This document shows, in pieces, positions 5,582-6,411 of a DNA stretch of 6,411 bases. Location of the stretch: NCBI GenBank assembly GCA_030453055.1, contig JAKDLC010000122.1, positions 1-6,411 on the forward strand, in the 5' to 3' direction. The notes below the pieces were generated by a model. That model saw only the letters and a program-made list of their open reading frames with translations. It was not told the DNA's origin and searched no databases. The translations under genes were made by a program, and so were the position numbers. This stretch comes from Nitrosospira sp. GTDB taxonomy: Bacteria; Pseudomonadota; Gammaproteobacteria; Burkholderiales; Nitrosomonadaceae. How positions within the stretch are numbered: position 1 is the stretch's first letter; every line of letters starts with the position of its first letter.

Positions 5582-5752
5582 TTTGTACTGTTTGCTCACC
5601 GGGTCAGTAGTCATTCGGGAACACGGCGTACACACTTCAGCGCGGATGATCTTAACCGCATGTCATGTTGACTCGGTGGGATGTAATACCGTTGGGTGAG
5701 CGCAGCGTATACCATCGTCGCCGGATTGGTGTTGAAATAATGAGGGCAAAGG

Positions 5753-5929
5753 GGCCTATGTGTCATCATGTCTCTGACTTCCGCCGGCTTCTACAAGAGC
5801 ATGACGACTCATACCGATCACCGGATTTGGCAGGACGTGTACCACGGCAAGACCGCCAACGGCGACGAGGTGTACTTAAAGTTGACCGTTATTAATGACG
5901 TTTTGATCGTTTCTTTTAAGGAGCTGTGA
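5753..5929 (+). pseudogene. mqsR: MqsR toxin remnant, C-terminal half
   Basis: MqsR is a RelE-fold mRNA interferase cutting mainly at GCU/GCA codons. An ATG at 5768 opens 53 codons (MSLTSAGFYKSMTTHTDHRI to VSFKEL) that match the second half of E. coli MqsR (about residues 47-98 of 98). Similarity extends a few codons upstream (GLCVI from 5753) before in-frame TAA TGA at about 5741-5746. The residues corresponding to E. coli Lys56, Gln68 and Tyr81 are all kept (K10, Q22, Y36 of the short ORF), as is the C-terminal SFKE lysine. Further upstream in the same frame, RRTHFSADDL (around 5624-5653) may be the decayed N-terminus, interrupted by several stops. The stop overlaps the mqsA ribosome-site region, the normal toxin-first operon order. 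Probably a dead toxin; a short product from 5768 is conceivable. Confidence 0.75.
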
Positions 5930-5931
5930 CC

Positions 5932-6333
5932 ATGAAATGCCCATGCTGTGGAGCGGTTGAACTGATCCACGATACCCGCGACATGCCCTATGTCTACAAG
6001 GGTGAAACCACCACCATCCCAACGATCACAGGCGATTTTTGCCCGGCCTGCGACGAGGTTATTCTGAACCGGGAATACGGTGACCGCTACAGCGAATTGA
6101 TCGGACTGTTCCAGCGGCAGGTGAATGCTGCCTATGTCGATCCTGGCTATATCGCTCAGGTGCGCAAAAAGCTCGATCTGGATCAGCGCCAGGCTGCCGA
6201 AATCTTTGGCGGCGGCGTCAATGCCTTCTCGCGTTATGAGAATGGTAAGACCAAGCCACCCTTGGCCTTGGTGAAGCTTCTCAAGATGCTCGATCGTCAT
6301 CCCGATCTGCTGGACGAAGTCAGGACGGCATAA
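5932..6333 (+). CDS. mqsA: MqsA-type antitoxin and transcriptional repressor
   Basis: A 133-residue MqsA. The N-terminal zinc domain binds and neutralises MqsR, and the C-terminal XRE domain binds operator palindromes to repress the operon. Zinc ligands Cys3 and Cys6 (MKCPCCG) and Cys37 and Cys40 (FCPACDE) are at the same positions as in E. coli MqsA. The HTH includes LDLDQRQAAEIFGGGVNAFS (81-100) followed by RYENGKTKPP, the family hallmark, and the protein ends HPDLLDEVRTA. The start ATG at 5932 is chosen because AAGGAG (5918-5923) lies 8 bases upstream and it gives the family N-terminus. A GTG at 5926 is too close to the ribosome site. It is intact although its toxin gene is truncated, and is followed 53 bases later by a resolvase start. 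Confidence 0.93.
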   Translation: MKCPCCGAVELIHDTRDMPYVYKGETTTIPTITGDFCPACDEVILNREYGDRYSELIGLFQRQVNAAYVDPGYIAQVRKKLDLDQRQAAEIFGGGVNAFSRYENGKTKPPLALVKLLKMLDRHPDLLDEVRTA

Positions 6334-6386
6334 CCTTTATGGCTATTAACCCCTCGAAAAGGTAAAAATAGAAAAGAGTAGCCATC

Positions 6387-6411
6387 ATGCTCATCGGTTA
6401 CGCACGGGTTT
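6387..6411 (+). CDS. tnpR: Second serine resolvase, 5' end only
   Basis: ATGCTCATCGGTTACGCACG... encodes MLIGYARV, identical in protein to the first eight residues of the resolvase at 4251, with different codons at five of the eight positions. The catalytic serine would be the next codon, outside the window. No strong ribosome site is seen (GAG at 6375-6377 is the nearest purine cluster). The gap 6334-6386 holds imperfect palindromes such as ATAACCTTTATGGCTAT that could be an MqsA or resolvase site. It is probably a divergent Tn3-family tnpR, but eight codons cannot exclude another small serine recombinase. Confidence 0.7.

Noticed and set aside
5665..5895. Plus-strand ORF of 76 codons
   Set aside because: It overlaps the mqsR remnant in another frame and resembles no family I know; the mqsR frame is the one with conserved residues.
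5818..6300. Minus-strand ORF of 160 codons
   Set aside because: It is antisense to mqsR and mqsA; the plus-strand protein has zinc-binding cysteines and the family HTH.

Overview
The window looks like chromosomal DNA of a Gram-negative proteobacterium, probably a betaproteobacterium. The chaperone gene clpB lies beside nadC, the mobile DNA is of the Tn3/Tn21 type, and a palindromic repeat beginning TAGGGCGCAATAAGCG is scattered between genes. The repeat style and moderate base composition recall Nitrosomonadales, but that placement is a guess.

Layout. (1) Positions 1-2090, minus strand: clpB, entering from the left edge and lacking its C-terminal part, with a convincing heat-shock (sigma-32) promoter at 2123-2150. 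(2) 2189-2450: three copies of the palindromic repeat, plus a decayed duplicate of the nadC leader and first codons. (3) 2451-3323, plus strand: intact nadC (quinolinate phosphoribosyltransferase, NAD synthesis). (4) 3248-3552 and 4841-5115: two diverged copies, about 4% different by eye, of one segment holding the nadC 3' end, a palindromic repeat and the 3' end of an xre gene. Between them lies a Tn3-family remnant: a 35-codon tnpA fragment, a promoter, an MNT-type nucleotidyltransferase antitoxin, a short apparently chimeric HepT/antitoxin ORF, a complete serine resolvase (tnpR), and one 38-bp terminal inverted repeat at 4804-4841. (5) 5059-5367, minus strand: an HTH (XRE) regulator, probably an orphan antitoxin. 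(6) 5493-5581: a two-hairpin repeat. (7) 5753-6334: an mqsR remnant that keeps its catalytic half, followed by intact mqsA. (8) 6387-6411: the first eight codons of a second tnpR-like resolvase.

How it fits together. The left third is housekeeping DNA. The right half is a scrapyard of Tn3-type elements in which toxin-antitoxin genes sit directly upstream of resolvase genes, twice in under 3 kb, and in both cases the toxin is damaged while the antitoxin looks intact. The segment copies at the flanks keep one complete nadC and one complete xre. This suggests that a transposon once interrupted nadC, and that a duplication joining an uninterrupted copy to the interrupted one preserved both neighbours. 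No wholly new system is evident. The most unusual items are the duplication around the transposon remnant, the chimeric toxin/antitoxin ORF, and the half-length MqsR that keeps its catalytic residues.
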